Below, in pieces: positions 31,599 to 40,110 of a stretch of DNA of 64,000 bases. Under the pieces are notes generated by a model. It worked only from the letters and a program-made list of their open reading frames with translations, was not told the origin of the DNA and did no database searches. A program made the translations under genes and the position numbers. The stretch is from Serratia ficaria (lineage in GTDB: Bacteria > Pseudomonadota > Gammaproteobacteria > Enterobacterales > Enterobacteriaceae). The stretch is from the NCBI RefSeq assembly GCF_900187015.1, contig NZ_LT906479.1:1860001-1924000 (forward strand), written 5' to 3'. Position 1 is the stretch's first letter, and each line of letters begins with the position of its first letter.

Positions 31599-33503
31599 AT
31601 GTCGTTAATCAGCATGTCCGGCGCCTGGCTGTCCTTCAGCGATGCGCCGCTTTTAGACAACACCGAAATTCATATCGAAGACAACGAACGCGTTTGTCTG
31701 GTGGGGCGCAACGGCGCCGGTAAATCCACCCTGCTGAAGATCCTCGGCAAAGAGATCCCGCTGGATGACGGCCGGGTGATTTACGAGCAGGATTTGATCG
31801 TGGCGCGTCTGCAACAGGATCCGCCGCGCAATATCGGCGGCAGCGTGTTCGACTTCGTGGCCGAAGGCGTCGCGGAGCAGGCGGAGCACCTGAAGGCCTA
31901 CCATGCGATCTCTCACCTGGTGGAAACCGACCCGAGCGAGAAAAACCTGACGCGCATGGCGCAGATTATGGAGATCCTCGATCATCAAGGGTTGTGGCAA
32001 CTCGACAGCCGCATCAGCGAAGTGCTGCTGCAGCTGGGGCTGAACGGCGACGCCGAGCTTTCCTCGCTCTCCGGCGGCTGGTTGCGCAAGGCGGCGCTGG
32101 GCCGCGCGCTGGTCAGCTCGCCGCGCGTGCTGCTGCTCGACGAACCGACCAACCACCTGGATATTGAAACCATCGACTGGCTGGAAGGCTTCCTGAAAGA
32201 GTTCGATGGCAGCATCGTGTTCATCTCCCACGACCGTTCGTTTATTCGCAACATGGCGACGCGCATCGTCGATCTGGACCGCGGCAAGTTGGTCTCCTGG
32301 CCGGGCAACTACGATCTGTATTTGCTGAGCAAGGAAGAGGCGCTGCGGGTGGAAGAGCTGCAGAACGCCGAGTTCGACCGCAAGCTGGCGCAGGAAGAAG
32401 TGTGGATCCGCCAGGGCATCAAGGCGCGCCGCACCCGTAACGAAGGCCGCGTGCGCGCGCTGAAGGCGCTGCGCAACGAACGTTCGGAGCGTCGTGAAGT
32501 GATGGGCACCGCCAAGATGCAGGTGGAAGAGGCGGTCCGCTCCGGCAAAATCGTGTTTGAGCTGGAAGACGTCAACTATCAGGTCGGCGAAAAGGTGCTG
32601 GTGCGCGGTTTCTCCGCTCAGGTGCAGCGCGGCGACAAGATTGCGTTGGTGGGGCCGAACGGCTGCGGCAAAACCACGCTGCTGAAACTGATGCTCGGTC
32701 AACTGAAAGCCGACAGCGGCCGCGTGCACTGCGGCACCAAGCTGGAAGTGGCCTACTTCGACCAGCACCGCGCCGATCTCGACCCCGAGCGCACGGTGAT
32801 GGACAACTTGGCGGAAGGCAAACAGGAAGTGATGGTCAACGGCCGGGCGCGCCACGTGCTGGGCTACCTGCAGGACTTCCTGTTCCACCCGAAACGCGCG
32901 ATGACGCCGGTGAAGGCGCTGTCGGGCGGCGAGCGTAACCGCCTGCTGTTGGCTAAGCTGTTTCTGAAACCCAGCAATCTGCTGATCCTCGATGAACCAA
33001 CCAACGATCTCGACGTCGAAACGCTGGAGCTGCTGGAAGAGCTGATCGACGGCTACCAGGGCACCGTGCTGCTGGTCAGCCACGATCGTCAGTTTGTCGA
33101 CAACTCGGTAACCGAGTGCTGGATCTTCGAAGGCAACGGCGCCATCAGCACCTTCGTCGGCGGCTACTACGACGCGCACCATCAGCGCGCCACCGCCAAA
33201 CCGATCCGCCAGGCGGCGCCGAGCCAGGGCAAACCGGCCGCAGAGAAAAAAACCGAGCAGCCGAAGAAGCCGGCCGCCAAGCTGAGCTATAACCTGCTGC
33301 GCGAACTGGAACAGCTGCCGCAGCGTCTTGAGCAGCTGGAAGCGGAAATTGAAGCGCTGCAGGCGCAAATGAGCGATGCTAACTTCTTCACGCGTCCGCA
33401 CAGCGAAACGCAGGGCGTGCTGACGGCGCTGGCCAACGCCGAACAGGCGCTGGAGCAGGCGTTCGCCCGTTGGGAAGAGCTGGAAGCGATGAAAAACGGC
33501 TAA
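31599..33503 (+). CDS. uup: ABC-F ATPase Uup
   Basis: 634 residues with two ATPase cassettes. The first has GRNGAGKST, SLSGGWLRK and LLLDEPTNHLD. The second has GPNGCGKTT, LSGGERNR and LILDEPTNDLD. There are no membrane domains, and a Lys/Gln-rich linker leads to a C-terminal coiled coil (about 565-632) that binds DNA in E. coli Uup. ABC-F proteins act on ribosomes; uup mutants raise precise transposon excision. It lies immediately after rlmKL and is probably co-transcribed. Confidence 0.95.
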   Translation: MSLISMSGAWLSFSDAPLLDNTEIHIEDNERVCLVGRNGAGKSTLLKILGKEIPLDDGRVIYEQDLIVARLQQDPPRNIGGSVFDFVAEGVAEQAEHLKAYHAISHLVETDPSEKNLTRMAQIMEILDHQGLWQLDSRISEVLLQLGLNGDAELSSLSGGWLRKAALGRALVSSPRVLLLDEPTNHLDIETIDWLEGFLKEFDGSIVFISHDRSFIRNMATRIVDLDRGKLVSWPGNYDLYLLSKEEALRVEELQNAEFDRKLAQEEVWIRQGIKARRTRNEGRVRALKALRNERSERREVMGTAKMQVEEAVRSGKIVFELEDVNYQVGEKVLVRGFSAQVQRGDKIALVGPNGCGKTTLLKLMLGQLKADSGRVHCGTKLEVAYFDQHRADLDPERTVMDNLAEGKQEVMVNGRARHVLGYLQDFLFHPKRAMTPVKALSGGERNRLLLAKLFLKPSNLLILDEPTNDLDVETLELLEELIDGYQGTVLLVSHDRQFVDNSVTECWIFEGNGAISTFVGGYYDAHHQRATAKPIRQAAPSQGKPAAEKKTEQPKKPAAKLSYNLLRELEQLPQRLEQLEAEIEALQAQMSDANFFTRPHSETQGVLTALANAEQALEQAFARWEELEAMKNG

Positions 33504-33577
33504 CCGTTGCGCCTACCGCCCGCGCGCTGCTGCGGGCGGTATCGCCGTCTCGGTGAGCAACGTTATTAAGGAGGAAT

Positions 33578-34894
33578 ATGGTGTGTTCCCACGAAAATCA
33601 CAAGCAGCATAGCCCCAAGGTGCCCGGCGCCCCGCAGCAGGATAACCTGATGCTGTGCCCGCAGTGCGACATGCTGGTGGCCTTGCCGCCCCTGGCGTTC
33701 GGCACCAAAGCGGTGTGCCCGCGCTGTAAAACCACCCTCAGCACCCGCTGGGAGGAACCGCGCAAGCGGCCGATCGGCTACGCCCTCAGCGCGCTGTTCA
33801 TGCTGCTGCTGGCCAATATTTTCCCGTTTATCAATATGCGCGTTGCCGGTCTTGGCAACGAAATCAGACTGATTCAAATTCCTCAGGTGATGGTGGCGGA
33901 AGATTACGCCAGCATGGCCACGTTGTTCATGGTGTTCGTGCAGCTGATCCCGGCGTTTTGCATGCTGGCGATCATTCTGCTGTGCGCCAGAGTGCGCATG
34001 CCGCTGGCGTTGAAAGAGTGGATGGCCAAAATGCTGTTCCAGTTTAAAACCTGGTGCATGGTGGAAATCTTCCTCGCCGGGGTACTGGTCAGCTTCGTCA
34101 AGCTGATGGCCTACGGCGATATCGGCATCGGCAGCAGCTTTGTGCCTTACTGCCTGTTCTGCCTGCTGCAGGTGCGCGCCTTCCAGTGCGTGGACCGCCG
34201 CTGGCTGTGGCAGGATATCGAACCGGCGCCGAAGCTGGATCGGCCGCTGACGGTCGGCCGCACCGGCATGCGCCAGGGCGTGCGTTCCTGCCGCTGCTGC
34301 ACCGCGATCCTGCCGGCCGATCTGACCCATTGCCCGCGCTGCCACACCAACGGCCACGTGCGCCGCCGCAACAGCCTGCAGTGGACGCTGGCGCTGCTGG
34401 TGACCTCGATTATGCTGTATATTCCGGCCAACCTGATGCCGATCATGGTCACCGAGGCGCTGGGCAACAAGATGAATTCGACCATCATGGCCGGGGTGAT
34501 CCTGCTGTGGGGCGAAGGATCCTATCCGGTGGCGATGGTGATTTTCATCGCCAGCATCATGGTGCCATCGCTGAAGATGCTGGCGATCGGTTGGCTGTGC
34601 TGGGACGCCAACGGCAAGGGGAAAAACCGCGCCGACAGCGAACGCATGCACCTGATTTATGAAGTCGTCGAGTTTGTTGGCCGCTGGTCAATGATCGACG
34701 TGTTTGTCATCGCCGTACTGTCGGCGTTGGTACGTATGGGACAATTGATGAGCATCTATCCTGCAACCGGAGCGGTGCTGTTCGCCCTGGTGGTGATCCT
34801 CACCATGTTCGCCGCCATGACGTTCGATCCCCGGCTGACCTGGGATCGCGTAAATGAAACAACAAAAAAGGAGCCGCAAGGTGACGGAAAATAA
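33578..34894 (+). CDS. pqiA: Intermembrane transport protein PqiA
   Basis: 438 residues with an AAGGAGGAAT ribosome-binding site. Two copies of a unit, each with paired CxxC zinc-ribbon motifs (CPQCDM...CPRCKT near residue 27-50; CRCCTA...CPRCHT near 240-262) followed by four membrane helices. PqiA is the inner-membrane part of the PqiABC lipid transport machine; in E. coli the operon answers to SoxRS and paraquat. The final 14 nt overlap the proposed pqiB start. Confidence 0.95.
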   Translation: MVCSHENHKQHSPKVPGAPQQDNLMLCPQCDMLVALPPLAFGTKAVCPRCKTTLSTRWEEPRKRPIGYALSALFMLLLANIFPFINMRVAGLGNEIRLIQIPQVMVAEDYASMATLFMVFVQLIPAFCMLAIILLCARVRMPLALKEWMAKMLFQFKTWCMVEIFLAGVLVSFVKLMAYGDIGIGSSFVPYCLFCLLQVRAFQCVDRRWLWQDIEPAPKLDRPLTVGRTGMRQGVRSCRCCTAILPADLTHCPRCHTNGHVRRRNSLQWTLALLVTSIMLYIPANLMPIMVTEALGNKMNSTIMAGVILLWGEGSYPVAMVIFIASIMVPSLKMLAIGWLCWDANGKGKNRADSERMHLIYEVVEFVGRWSMIDVFVIAVLSALVRMGQLMSIYPATGAVLFALVVILTMFAAMTFDPRLTWDRVNETTKKEPQGDGK

Positions 34895-36527
34895 TCATAG
34901 CGTCGCGGACGTAGAGAAGATCAAGCGCTGGTCGCCGGTGTGGATCATTCCCATCGTCACCGCCCTGATCGGCGCCTGGATCCTGTTTTACCATTTCAGC
35001 CATCAGGGACCGGTAGTGACGCTGGTCACCACCACCGCCGAAGGGCTGGAAGCGGGCAAAACCAAAATCAAAAGCCGCAGCGTCGACGTTGGCGTGGTGG
35101 AGACCGTGACGCTGAGCGACGACCTGAGCAAGGTGATGGTGCAGGCGCGGCTCAACGCCGGCATGGAGAAGCTGCTGCGGCAGGACACCGCCTTCTGGGT
35201 GGTGAAGCCGCAGATTGGCCGCGAAGGCGTTTCCGGCCTGGGGACGCTGTTATCCGGCGCCTATATCGAGCTGCAGCCGGGCACCAAGGGCAAGGACGGC
35301 AAGGACGATTATCAACTGCTGGATGCGCCGCCGCTGGCCTCGCCGGACGCCAAAGGCCTGCGCATCGTGCTGGACAGCGAAAAATCGGGCCAGTTGAACG
35401 CCGGCGATCCGGTGCTGTTCCGCGGCTATCGCGTCGGCTCGGTGGAAACCAGCTATTTCGATCCCAAGCAGCGCGCCATGCGCTATCAGCTGTTTATCTC
35501 GGCGCCTTACGATCAGCTGGTGACCAGCAACGTGCGTTTCTGGAAAGACAGCGGCGTGGCGTTCGACATGTCGGCGCAGGGGATGCGCGTGGAAATGGGC
35601 TCGCTGGCGACCCTGTTCAGCGGCGGCGTCAGCTTTGACGTGCCGGACGGTTGGGATCGCGGCGAACTGGCGAAAGAGAAGGCGGAATATCAGCTGTTCG
35701 ACAACCAGCGCAGCATCCAGGACTCGCTGTACACCGTGCATAAAGATTACCTGATGTTCTTCTCCGACTCGGTTCGCGGCCTGCAGCCGGGCGCGCCGGT
35801 AGAATTCCGCGGCATTCGTCTCGGTACGGTGGCGCAGGTGCCGTTCTCCAAAGAGGGCATGGCGCAGCGGCTGGACAGCGATTACCGCATTCCGGTGCTG
35901 ATCCGCATCGAACCGGATCGCTTCCAGAAACAGCTGGGCGGCAACTTCGACATCGAAGGCCATCTGAAAGACGCCGAGTCGCGCGGCATGCGCGCTTCCC
36001 TGAAGTCCGCCAACCTGCTGACCGGTTCGCTGTATATCGATCTGGACTTCTATCCGCAGGAGAAGGCCTGGAAAGGTCCGCGTGAGCTGTTCGGTTATCC
36101 GCTGATGCCGACCACCAGCGGCGGCCTGGCGCAGATCCAGCAGAAGCTGATGCAGACGCTGGACAAGATCAACGCGATGCCGATCAATCCGATGATCAAC
36201 GAAGCGACCAAAACGCTGGCGGAAAGTCAGAAGACCATGAAGTCGACGCAGCAGACCATGAAGTCGCTGAATGACATCATCGCCAGCAAAGAGATGAAGG
36301 CGCTGCCGCAGGACATGCAGAAAACGCTGCAGGAGTTGAACCGCAGCATGAAAGGGTTCCAGCCGGGTTCACCTGCCTACAACAAGATGGTGGGCGACAT
36401 GCAACGACTGGATCAGGTGTTGCGCGAACTGCAGCCGGTGCTGCGCACTCTGAATGACAAGAGCAACGCGCTGGTGTTTGAAGCCGCCGGCAGCAATGAC
36501 CCTCAGCCGAAGAAGGCCAATAAATGA
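34881..36527 (+). CDS. pqiB: Intermembrane transport protein PqiB (three MCE domains)
   Basis: 548 residues if translation starts at the GTG at 34881, which has GGAG seven bases upstream and gives nearly the E. coli length. An in-frame ATG at 34854 (557 residues) lacks a ribosome-binding site. One N-terminal membrane helix (SPVWIIPIVTALIGAWILFY) is followed by three MCE domains, each opening with a pattern like GLEAGKTKIKSRSVDVG, and a C-terminal helical region. Stacked MCE rings form a tube across the periplasm for lipid movement. It overlaps pqiC by ATGA. Confidence 0.93.
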   Translation: MTENNHSVADVEKIKRWSPVWIIPIVTALIGAWILFYHFSHQGPVVTLVTTTAEGLEAGKTKIKSRSVDVGVVETVTLSDDLSKVMVQARLNAGMEKLLRQDTAFWVVKPQIGREGVSGLGTLLSGAYIELQPGTKGKDGKDDYQLLDAPPLASPDAKGLRIVLDSEKSGQLNAGDPVLFRGYRVGSVETSYFDPKQRAMRYQLFISAPYDQLVTSNVRFWKDSGVAFDMSAQGMRVEMGSLATLFSGGVSFDVPDGWDRGELAKEKAEYQLFDNQRSIQDSLYTVHKDYLMFFSDSVRGLQPGAPVEFRGIRLGTVAQVPFSKEGMAQRLDSDYRIPVLIRIEPDRFQKQLGGNFDIEGHLKDAESRGMRASLKSANLLTGSLYIDLDFYPQEKAWKGPRELFGYPLMPTTSGGLAQIQQKLMQTLDKINAMPINPMINEATKTLAESQKTMKSTQQTMKSLNDIIASKEMKALPQDMQKTLQELNRSMKGFQPGSPAYNKMVGDMQRLDQVLRELQPVLRTLNDKSNALVFEAAGSNDPQPKKANK

Positions 36528-37084
36528 TGAAATGGATCCCGGTAGCCCTGGCGCTGTTGCTCAGCGCCTGCAGCAGTACGCCACAGAAAACCTACTATCA
36601 GCTGCCGGCGCTGGGGGCGTCGGCGCAGGTGAGCGGCGGTGCCGCCTCTACGCGCCAGCTGTGGCTGGAGCACGTTGGCGTCGCCGATTATCTGGCGCAA
36701 AACGGCGTGGTTTATCAGACCAACGACGTGCAGTACGTCATCGCCCAGAACAACCTGTGGGCCAGCCCGCTGGATCAACAGCTGCAGCAGACGCTGGTCA
36801 CCAACCTGAGCGGCGCGCTGCCGGGTTGGGTGGTGTCTTCGCAGCCGATGAACAGCGATCAGGATGTGCTTAACGTCACCGTCAGCGGCTTCCACGGCCG
36901 TTTCGACGGCAAGGCCGTCATTCGCGGCGAATGGGTGCTGAATCATCAGGGGCGGCTGATTAAGCGGCCGTTTAACCTGGAGCTGAAGCAGGGTGAAGAC
37001 GGCTACGATGCGCTGGTGCGCACCCTGGCGCAGGGGTGGCAGCAGGAGGCTCAGACGATCGCTTCGCAGGTCGGCGGCTTTTAG
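36524..37084 (+). CDS. pqiC: Outer-membrane lipoprotein PqiC (YmbA)
   Basis: 186 residues with a lipoprotein signal: MMKWIPVALALLLSAC, where LSAC is the lipobox and Cys16 the lipidated residue. Serines follow the Cys, so sorting to the outer membrane is expected. The DUF330/ABC-trans-aux fold is recognisable. PqiC is the outer-membrane partner of the PqiB tube. Last gene of the operon, with a terminator beginning about 25 nt downstream. Confidence 0.93.
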   Translation: MMKWIPVALALLLSACSSTPQKTYYQLPALGASAQVSGGAASTRQLWLEHVGVADYLAQNGVVYQTNDVQYVIAQNNLWASPLDQQLQQTLVTNLSGALPGWVVSSQPMNSDQDVLNVTVSGFHGRFDGKAVIRGEWVLNHQGRLIKRPFNLELKQGEDGYDALVRTLAQGWQQEAQTIASQVGGF

Positions 37085-37108
37085 ACATAATTTGGACTAA
37101 AATGATCT

Positions 37109-37158
37109 AATCCCTGTCGGTGAGAAATATCACTTTTTCTTGTCGGCAGGGATTTTTT
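37109..37158 (+). terminator. Terminator of the pqiABC operon
   Basis: AATCCCTG at 37109-37116 pairs with CAGGGATT at 37147-37154, followed by a short T tract. A second small stem (GTGA/TCAC) lies inside the loop, giving a branched structure. Confidence 0.7.
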
Positions 37159-37355
37159 ATTTATATCAACGAATTAACCTCTTTCCCTGCATATCAGCCA
37201 CTTAGCTTTTTCCGCGGGCGTAGCTCACAAATATGACATTGGCGTGAATTTTGCGCATTGATCTTCGCGTCATTTAGCGCTATTGCTTAATCGTGGCTGC
37301 GCAAAAAGCAGCCATTGTTTTCTTTCCACCAGACCAAAAATGAGGGAAACGAGGC

Positions 37356-37526
37356 ATGAAGAGACAGAAACGCGATCGTCTGGAAAGGGCGCATTCGAGA
37401 GGGTATCAGGCAGGCATTTTAGGGCGTTCCAGGGAACATTGTCCCTACCAATCATCGGTGGACGCCCGGTCTCAATGGCTGGGAGGTTGGCGAGAAGCCA
37501 TGGAGGACAGGGCTGTGACCGCTTAA
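37356..37526 (+). CDS. rmf: Ribosome modulation factor Rmf
   Basis: A 56-residue gene, reading MKRQKRDRLERAHSRGYQAG through SQWLGGWREAMEDRAVTA. It is a clear match to E. coli Rmf (55 residues) in the basic N-terminus and the SQWLGGWREAM block. Rmf dimerises 70S ribosomes into inactive 100S particles in stationary phase. A GAGG ribosome-binding sequence at 37351-37354 lies very close to the start, and AGGG at 37343 is an alternative. It is followed by a strong terminator. In E. coli rmf is next to fabA; here a two-gene cassette separates them. Confidence 0.93.
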   Translation: MKRQKRDRLERAHSRGYQAGILGRSREHCPYQSSVDARSQWLGGWREAMEDRAVTA

Positions 37527-37551
37527 GCGGCTCCCTGTCAAAAAAAGGAAC

Positions 37552-37580
37552 AACCTCCGCCGCGCGCGGAGGTTTTTGTT
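37552..37580 (+). terminator. Terminator of rmf
   Basis: AACCTCCGC at 37552-37560 pairs with GCGGAGGTT at 37566-37574 around CGCGC, then TTTGTTT. Confidence 0.88.
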
Positions 37581-37591
37581 TCAGCTGCCGA

Positions 37592-38866
37592 TTACCCCTG
37601 CCAGCGTTTCAGTAAAATACTCGCGTTCACGCCGCCAAAGCCGAAGCCGTTGGACAAGGCGTAGGTGATGCTCATCGGTTCCGCCTGCTTCGCCACCAGA
37701 TGCAATCCTTCCGCCGCCGGATCGGGGTTATCCAGATTCAACGTGGCGGGGGCGATTTGGTCGCGCAGCGCCAGCGCGGTGAAGATGGTTTCCAGCCCGC
37801 CGGCCGCCCCCAGCAAATGGCCGGTCGCCGATTTGGTCGAGGTCACCGCTACGCCGCCGTCTGCGCCGAACAGGTGCCTGATGGCGTTAATTTCCCCCAG
37901 ATCGCCCACCGGCGTCGAGGTGGCGTGTGCGTTCAGATGCTGGACTTCGCCCGGCGTAACGCCCGCCTGCTTCAGCGCAATCTTCATGGCGCGGTAGGCG
38001 CCGTCGCCGTCTTCGGCGCCGGAGGTCATGTGGTAGGCATCGGCGCTGGTGCCGTAGCCGACAATTTCCGCCAGCGGCGCCGCTCCGCGCGCCAGTGCGT
38101 GTTCGAGGGTTTCGATGACCAGCATGCCGGCGCCTTCGCCCATCACGAAACCGTCGCGTGCGCTGTCGAAAGGCCGCGAGGCCTGCGCCGCCTCGTCCGC
38201 CGATGCGGTAGACATGGCGCGCGCGGCGGCAAAGCCCCCCAGGCTGACGGTATCGATAGCGGCCTCGGTGCCGCCGCACAGGGCGATATCGGCCTCATCG
38301 TTACGGATCATGCGCACCGCATCGCCAATGGCCTGAACGCCGGCCGCGCAGGCGGTGACCGGCGCGCCGATCGGCCCTTTGAACCCATGCTTGATAGATA
38401 CGTGGCCGGCGGCCAGGTTAACCAGGAATGAAGGAATGGTGAACGGCGACAGACGCTTGGCGCCGCGGCTGTCGGTGGTGCGCACCGCGTGAGCGATGGC
38501 TGGAAAACCGCCGATGCCGGAGGCTATCACGGTCGCGGTGCGCTCCTGCTTCTCTTCGGTATCGGCGACCCAGCCGGCCTGGCGGATCGCCTCATCGGCC
38601 GCCGCCATGGCGAACAGGATAAAGCGATCCATTTTTTTCTGGTCTTTGGGGGCGACGGACAGGTCGGGGTTAAAGCCGGCTTCGGCATCCTGTTCCTGCG
38701 AGGGCACCTGGCCGCCGACTTTGACCTGCAGGTCGGCGACGATCGCTTCCGGCAGAGGGCGGATGCCTGACTGACCGTTCAGCAGGCGTTGCCAGACGGC
38801 TTCAACGCCGCACCCCAACGGCGAAACGACGCCCATGCCTGTAATGACGATACGACGACTGTTCAT
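37592..38866 (-). CDS. Second beta-ketoacyl-ACP synthase of FabF type
   Basis: 424 residues. The thiolase-fold catalytic triad is intact: Cys in VTACAAGVQ, His in NAHATSTPVGD and His in SATGHLLGAAGG, with the glycine-rich C-terminus FGFGGVNASILLKR. It should elongate acyl-ACP with malonyl-ACP. The housekeeping fabF normally sits in the plsX-fabHDG-acpP cluster elsewhere, so this is a paralogue. Its start overlaps the stop of the HxlR regulator gene (ATGA on the minus strand), so the two are co-translated. Its particular substrate cannot be read from sequence. Confidence 0.9.
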   Translation of the reverse strand: MNSRRIVITGMGVVSPLGCGVEAVWQRLLNGQSGIRPLPEAIVADLQVKVGGQVPSQEQDAEAGFNPDLSVAPKDQKKMDRFILFAMAAADEAIRQAGWVADTEEKQERTATVIASGIGGFPAIAHAVRTTDSRGAKRLSPFTIPSFLVNLAAGHVSIKHGFKGPIGAPVTACAAGVQAIGDAVRMIRNDEADIALCGGTEAAIDTVSLGGFAAARAMSTASADEAAQASRPFDSARDGFVMGEGAGMLVIETLEHALARGAAPLAEIVGYGTSADAYHMTSGAEDGDGAYRAMKIALKQAGVTPGEVQHLNAHATSTPVGDLGEINAIRHLFGADGGVAVTSTKSATGHLLGAAGGLETIFTALALRDQIAPATLNLDNPDPAAEGLHLVAKQAEPMSITYALSNGFGFGGVNASILLKRWQG

Positions 38867-39390
38867 AGTGACTCCTTGGATGATTCAGGGAAAGTGGCAG
38901 AGTGATTCTGCTGCATCAGGGCGGCGCGCCGGCGCATGCCTTCGCTGGCCGCCGGCCCTGGCGCCAATGTGATGTGGCGTTGTTCGATGGGTTGTCGGGT
39001 CTGGCTGTCGATCAGCTGCACCTGGATCGGCCGGCCGCTGCGGCGGTCGACCAGCTGCGCGCTGATGCCGTCATCCGTCAGATGGGTATTGCCCCAATGA
39101 AACAGCGCCGCCAACACCGGGAAAAAGTCGTAGCCGCGTTCGGTAAGCAGATATTGATAGCGCACCGGGCGCGTTTGATAGCGCTGCTTGTGCAAGATAC
39201 CGCCGGCCACCAGGTCTTTCAGGCGGCGTGTCAGTATGGTGGGCGACAGCCCCAGGCTTTGCTGGAATTCATCAAATTTCGACAGGCCGTGGAAGGCGTC
39301 GCGCAGTATCAGAATGCTCCACCATTCGCCGACCCGATCCAGTGAACGAGCGACCGGGCAGGGTGCCTGGTCAAAACGGGTTTTTTGCAT
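38863..39390 (-). CDS. HxlR-family winged-helix regulator
   Basis: 175 residues from the ATG at 39390 (MQKTRFDQAPCPVARSLDRV), with GAGGTG seven bases in front; a longer frame upstream would run through the operator. The HxlR fold shows as CPVARSLDRVGEWWSILILR and SPTILTRRLKDLVAGGIL. Cys11 occupies the N-terminal position that senses thiol stress or quinones in relatives such as YodB. The C-terminal 70 residues are an extension beyond the minimal HxlR domain. A perfect palindrome at 39407-39423 is the likely autoregulatory operator. Co-translated with the FabF paralogue. Confidence 0.9.
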   Translation of the reverse strand: MQKTRFDQAPCPVARSLDRVGEWWSILILRDAFHGLSKFDEFQQSLGLSPTILTRRLKDLVAGGILHKQRYQTRPVRYQYLLTERGYDFFPVLAALFHWGNTHLTDDGISAQLVDRRSGRPIQVQLIDSQTRQPIEQRHITLAPGPAASEGMRRRAALMQQNHSATFPESSKESL

Positions 39391-39406
39391 GCTGCACCTC
39401 AATGTT

Positions 39407-39423
39407 ACTACAATAATTGTAGT
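39407..39423. promoter_or_regulatory. Palindromic operator of the HxlR-FabF cassette
   Basis: ACTACAAT (39407-39414), one central base, ATTGTAGT (39416-39423): an exact 8+8 inverted repeat, 16 nt upstream of the regulator ATG. On the minus strand it contains TACAAT, a possible -10 hexamer, so bound protein would block transcription. Size and symmetry suit an HxlR dimer. Confidence 0.75.
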
Positions 39424-39483
39424 TACTGGTTGGCCGTTATGGGCATGAGCATCGCCCCGAAGCAAAAAATAACGATGGGAGAA

Positions 39484-39509
39484 TAAAACGGCGGCCGTAG
39501 CAGGCCGCC
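39484..39509 (-). terminator. Terminator of fabA
   Basis: GGCGGCC (39490-39496) pairs with GGCCGCC (39503-39509). On the minus strand it is followed by GTTTTATTC. It isolates fabA from the cassette downstream. Confidence 0.8.
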
Positions 39510-39517
39510 ATAGCCGC

Positions 39518-40036
39518 TTAGAATGCGGCAGTGTCCTTGAACAGGCCCACTTTCAGATCGCTGGCGGTATAAATGACCTGACCGTCGACCAGCACTTCGC
39601 CATCGGCCACGCCCATGATCAGTTTACGGGTAATGACGCGCTTGAAGTTGATGCGATAGGTGACCTTTTTCGCGGTCGGCAGCACCTGGCCGGTGAATTT
39701 CACTTCACCCACGCCCAGCGCGCGGCCTTTGCCTTCGCCGCCCAGCCAGCCGAGGTAGAAACCCACCAGCTGCCACATTGCGTCCAGGCCCAGACAGCCC
39801 GGCATCACAGGGTCGCCGATAAAGTGGCAACCGAAGAACCATAGGTCCGGATTGATATCCAGCTCCGCTTCCACATAGCCTTTGTTGTGGGTACCACCGT
39901 CTTCGGTCATCTTGACCACGCGGTCCATCATCAACATGTTACCTGCCGGCAACGGCGGGCCGCCGGCGCCGAACAGCTCGCCACGGCCGGATGCTTCGAG
40001 GTCTTCTTTCGTATAGGAGTCGCGTTTATCTACCAT
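39518..40036 (-). CDS. fabA: 3-hydroxydecanoyl-ACP dehydratase/isomerase FabA
   Basis: 172 residues, the E. coli length ([20 protein letters not shown]). The hot-dog fold active-site His is in [14 protein letters not shown] and the Asp in GLDAMWQ. FabA dehydrates 3-hydroxydecanoyl-ACP and isomerises the product to cis-3-decenoyl-ACP, the branch point to unsaturated fatty acids. Regulated by FadR (activation) and FabR (repression), for which sites are visible just upstream. Confidence 0.97.
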   Translation of the reverse strand: MVDKRDSYTKEDLEASGRGELFGAGGPPLPAGNMLMMDRVVKMTEDGGTHNKGYVEAELDINPDLWFFGCHFIGDPVMPGCLGLDAMWQLVGFYLGWLGGEGKGRALGVGEVKFTGQVLPTAKKVTYRINFKRVITRKLIMGVADGEVLVDGQVIYTASDLKVGLFKDTAAF

Positions 40037-40074
40037 GTTCTCAGTAAGCCTTATTTTAATGAAGGACGCAGATT

Positions 40075-40092
40075 AGCTAACACGTGTACGCT
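40075..40092 (-). promoter_or_regulatory. FabR-binding site of fabA
   Basis: Minus strand AGCGTACACGTGTTAGCT, the near-palindrome known for the FabR site of E. coli fabA. It lies between the -35 (TTGTTC) and -10 (TAATCT) hexamers, which are 17 nt apart, so a bound repressor would block RNA polymerase. Confidence 0.8.
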
Positions 40093-40093
40093 G

Positions 40094-40110
40094 AACAAGT
40101 CCGATCAGCC
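40094..40110 (-). promoter_or_regulatory. FadR-binding site of fabA
   Basis: Minus strand GGCTGATCGGACTTGTT, almost identical to the FadR site at E. coli fabA. Its promoter-distal end overlaps the last codons of lonH (stop at 40105), so the operator is partly coding. It also covers the start of the -35 hexamer region. Confidence 0.8.

Noticed and set aside
31653..33401. A 582-codon minus-strand frame opposite uup
   Set aside because: Shadow of a real ABC-F gene; composition typical of reversed GC-rich codons.
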